Shown piece by piece: positions 5,912 to 7,500 of a stretch of DNA of 7,500 bases. The DNA comes from an uncultured Actinotalea sp. (GTDB lineage Bacteria > Actinomycetota > Actinomycetes > Actinomycetales > Cellulomonadaceae). The notes beneath the pieces are model-generated. The model ran no database searches, had not been told where the DNA came from, and saw nothing but the letters and a program-made list of their open reading frames with translations. A program made the translations under genes and the position numbers. The stretch is from positions 1 to 7,500 of the forward strand of contig NZ_CAMPHH010000165.1 in the NCBI RefSeq assembly GCF_946885855.1, read 5' to 3'. Each line of letters starts with the position of its first letter. Positions within the stretch are counted from its first letter, which is position 1.

Positions 5912-5948
5912 GTGAGCGTTGGAGTCGGTATCCGGCTCCCACGCTCAC
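5912..5948 (-). terminator. Terminator hairpin overlapping the end of the GNAT gene
   Basis: GTGAGCGT (5912-5919) pairs with ACGCTCAC (5941-5948). After one mismatch, GGAG (5921-5924) pairs with CTCC (5936-5939), then a T-G wobble and three more pairs close a three-base loop. The minus-strand stop codon (5945-5947) lies within the stem. It probably ends the minus-strand operon. It aligns with the 5838 hairpin at a constant 70-bp offset. Confidence 0.7.
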
Positions 5949-6481
5949 GCTTGCGACGCGCGGGCGACCGGGGCGTCGAGGACGTGCCAGACGACGTCGC
6001 CGTCGGCCCCCGGCTCCACGCGCTCCCGGCGGAAGCCGACCTTCTCGGCGACGCGCAGCGACGGCGCGTTCCGTGCCCCGATCGTGGACCACAGCCGCGT
6101 GCGGCCGGTGGCGAGTGCCGCGTCGACGACGGCGCGCGCGGCCTCCGTCGCGTACCCCTGGCCGTGGAACCGCGGCAGCAGCTCGTAGGCCACCTCTGGC
6201 TCGGCCACCGTGCAGCGGCCGACGACGAGCCCGCAGTAGCCGAGCGGTTCCCCTTCGGCCCGGCGCCGGAGGACGAGGACCCCGATCCCCAGCGTCGCGA
6301 TCGTCCGCCGCATCGTCGCGATCTTCTCCAGCGCGTCGGCGGTGGTCCACGTCCGTCCGTCGTCGCGGTGGTTGAGGAGCTCGGTCATCCACGCGGCGTC
6401 GTCGTCGGTCTGCGGGGTGAGCTCCAGACGCTCCGTGACCAGGTGCAGCGCGAGCGGCGCGAAGGCCGACGACCCGCTCAC
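5945..6481 (-). CDS. GNAT-family N-acetyltransferase (RimJ/RimL type)
   Basis: 178 residues from a GTG start. The opening LVTERLELTPQT (about residues 14-25) is the first strand typical of RimJ/RimL-like acetyltransferases. The acetyl-CoA pyrophosphate loop is R104-x-x-G107-x-G109 in LLPRFHGQGYATEAARAVVD, after strand EVAYEL. The C-terminal motif ARNAPSLRVAEKVGF (136-150) is also characteristic. It would transfer acetyl from acetyl-CoA to an amine; the substrate could be a protein N-terminus, a small metabolite or an antibiotic and cannot be told. Start choice is weak: no ATG is in frame before the fold and no clear Shine-Dalgarno sequence precedes the GTG at 6481. It lies 67 bases after crtEb on the same strand and may be cotranscribed, although a hairpin sits between. 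No functional link to carotenoids is evident. Confidence 0.8.
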   Translation of the reverse strand: MSGSSAFAPLALHLVTERLELTPQTDDDAAWMTELLNHRDDGRTWTTADALEKIATMRRTIATLGIGVLVLRRRAEGEPLGYCGLVVGRCTVAEPEVAYELLPRFHGQGYATEAARAVVDAALATGRTRLWSTIGARNAPSLRVAEKVGFRRERVEPGADGDVVWHVLDAPVARASQA

Positions 6482-6524
6482 GGCATACCCGTCGTCATGT
6501 CGCCGAGCGTGCCAGTCCGTCCTG

Positions 6525-6538
6525 CCCCTCGCGAGGGG
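6525..6538 (-). terminator. Short palindromic hairpin after crtEb
   Basis: CCCCTCGCGAGGGG is a perfect 14-bp palindrome beginning 10 bases after the crtEb stop on the minus strand. As RNA it gives a five-pair stem with a CGCG loop. It could attenuate readthrough into the GNAT gene or be a protein site; it is short for a terminator. Confidence 0.35.
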
Positions 6539-6548
6539 GTCGGGTGTG

Positions 6549-7403
6549 TCAGGTGAGGGCGGACCAGATGAGGAGCATGGTGACCAGGAAACCGACGGCG
6601 TAGTTCGCGCCGAGGAACTGGCGCCAGCCCTTGTTGGCCGTCTCGGCCGTCGCGTCCGTGATGCCCCGGAACTGCCACACGATCCCCAGGTACGGCAGCA
6701 CCAGCACCGCCGCCAGCGGGCCGGGCCACGGCAGCGCCAGCATGAGCAGCCCGCCCACGGCGTAGAGGGCGAACGCGAACCACACCGTCGGCCGGGCGCC
6801 CAGCACGGTCGCGATCGACCCGATCCCGGCGGCACGGTCGGCGACGACGTCCTGCACCGCCCCGAACGCCTGGCTCGCCATCCCCCACAGGAAGAACCCC
6901 GCGAGGACGATCCAGGCCGCGGTCGAGATGCCCTCGCCCGCGAGCACGAACCCGTACAGCGCCGGCGAGACGAAGTGCGTGCTCGACGTCATCGAGTCCA
7001 GGACCGGCCGCTCCTTGAACCGCAGCCGCGGCGCCGAGTAGGCCACGACCGCGAACAGCGAGAACGCGAGGACGGCCCAGGACAGCGGGTCGCCCACCGC
7101 CACGAGGTACGCCACGAACGGCACCGGCAGCAGGGTCGAGGCGAGGAGCGTCGTCCGGTGCAGCCGGGTGTCGAGCAGTGCACCCTCGACGCCGCCCTTG
7201 CGCGGGTTCTTGAGGTCCGACTCGTAGTCGAACACGTCGTTGATCCCGTACATGAGCAGGTTGTAGGGGATGAGGAAGAACAGCGTCCCGATGACGAGCG
7301 CCGCATCGACCTCGCGCGTGCTCGTGACGTACGCCGCCGCGAACGGGTAAGCGGTGTTCACCCAGCTCAGCGGCCGCGAGCTGAGCGTCAGCTCCCGCAC
7401 CAC
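6549..7403 (-). CDS. crtEb: UbiA-family prenyltransferase, probable lycopene elongase of C50 carotenoid synthesis
   Basis: 284-residue membrane protein with about eight hydrophobic segments. The first Asp-rich motif is N55-D56-x-x-D59-x-x-x-D63 (YGINDVFDYESD) followed by NPRKGGVEGALL; the second is D185-x-x-x-D189 (QDVVADRAAG). Both bind Mg-diphosphate of the allylic donor in UbiA enzymes. SSRPLSWVNTAYPF, AYSAPRLRFKERP, TSSTHF and FFLWGMASQ match, as I remember it, CrtEb of Corynebacterium glutamicum, which adds dimethylallyl units to lycopene on the way to decaprenoxanthin. The product here could be flavuxanthin or a related C45/C50 carotenoid; a hydratase-type relative is possible. GTG 7403 leaves seven residues before SSRP, near the family norm; GTG 7400 is an alternative. 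The other crt genes are not in the window. Confidence 0.92.
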   Translation of the reverse strand: MVRELTLSSRPLSWVNTAYPFAAAYVTSTREVDAALVIGTLFFLIPYNLLMYGINDVFDYESDLKNPRKGGVEGALLDTRLHRTTLLASTLLPVPFVAYLVAVGDPLSWAVLAFSLFAVVAYSAPRLRFKERPVLDSMTSSTHFVSPALYGFVLAGEGISTAAWIVLAGFFLWGMASQAFGAVQDVVADRAAGIGSIATVLGARPTVWFAFALYAVGGLLMLALPWPGPLAAVLVLPYLGIVWQFRGITDATAETANKGWRQFLGANYAVGFLVTMLLIWSALT

Positions 7404-7482
7404 CCCGAGGGGTCCGCGGTGCGCGGTCGTCGTCGGTGGCCGGTGGGACGATCGACGGGACGGCCCGACGGACGGAGACGAC

Positions 7483-7500
7483 GTGACGACGACCGCGCAC
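7483..7500 (+). CDS. Possible start of a divergent gene (partial)
   Basis: GGAG (7474-7477) precedes a GTG at 7483 by five bases. The frame reads M-T-T-T-A-H to the window edge, a common actinobacterial N-terminus. If real, it is divergent from crtEb with about 80 bp between the starts, room for a shared promoter region. Only six codons are visible, so identity is unknown. Confidence 0.3.

Noticed and set aside
5816..5944. A third operon gene after nrdB, such as the nrdS regulator of Streptomyces
   Set aside because: Only terminator hairpins occupy this gap, and the next gene is on the opposite strand.
6478..7500. 340-codon minus-strand open frame covering crtEb
   Set aside because: It is the shifted frame of crtEb; the crtEb frame carries both Asp-rich motifs and hydrophobic segments, while this one is Arg/Gly-rich.
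7388..7500. Tail of an upstream gene overlapping crtEb, ending at TGA 7388-7390
   Set aside because: All three minus frames are open to the edge, and this one gives an arginine/serine/proline-rich tail with no motif. Not enough to call, though noted in a finding.

Overview
The window looks like chromosomal DNA of a high-GC actinobacterium. I infer the order Micrococcales, with a Cellulomonas-like organism as a guess from overall character rather than a measured relationship. The reasons are strong G/C bias at third codon positions, TAnnnT-type -10 elements, one apparently leaderless gene, strong hairpin terminators without U-tails, a C50-carotenoid type prenyltransferase, and an nrdAB operon headed by a cobalamin riboswitch.

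Layout. Bases 1-44 hold the last codons of a plus-strand gene, followed by a strong terminator hairpin. Bases 333-1237 hold a two-gene minus-strand operon: a 49-residue ribbon-helix-helix DNA-binding protein whose stop overlaps the start of a two-domain VOC (glyoxalase-fold) protein. Its promoter carries a palindrome between -35 and -10, and its predicted transcript starts at the ATG.

Divergent from it is the centrepiece (1311-5815), a ribonucleotide reductase operon. Two NrdR-box-like sites with 31-bp spacing overlap the promoter. A complete cobalamin riboswitch follows with a long structured leader, then nrdA (963 aa), a 183-bp gap with a duplicated sequence, and nrdB (335 aa). NrdB has Phe instead of the radical-bearing Tyr and Glu as first metal ligand, the class Ic (Chlamydia-like) signature. 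Repression by NrdR (nucleotide status) and by the riboswitch (coenzyme B12) would turn the operon down when dNTPs are plentiful or when a B12-dependent class II enzyme, presumably encoded elsewhere, can supply them.

Between nrdB and the convergent minus-strand genes lie two related hairpins in tandem, 70 bp apart, with a compensatory two-base-pair exchange. The minus strand then carries a GNAT acetyltransferase (5945-6481) and a UbiA-family prenyltransferase (6549-7403) closely resembling lycopene elongase CrtEb of C50 carotenoid synthesis. At the right edge a plus-strand gene may begin at 7483.

The most interesting points are the dual NrdR/B12 control of a class Ic reductase, the covarying tandem terminators, the expanded and possibly inserted linker in the NrdA tail, the duplicated nrdA-nrdB spacer, and the compact RHH-VOC operon.
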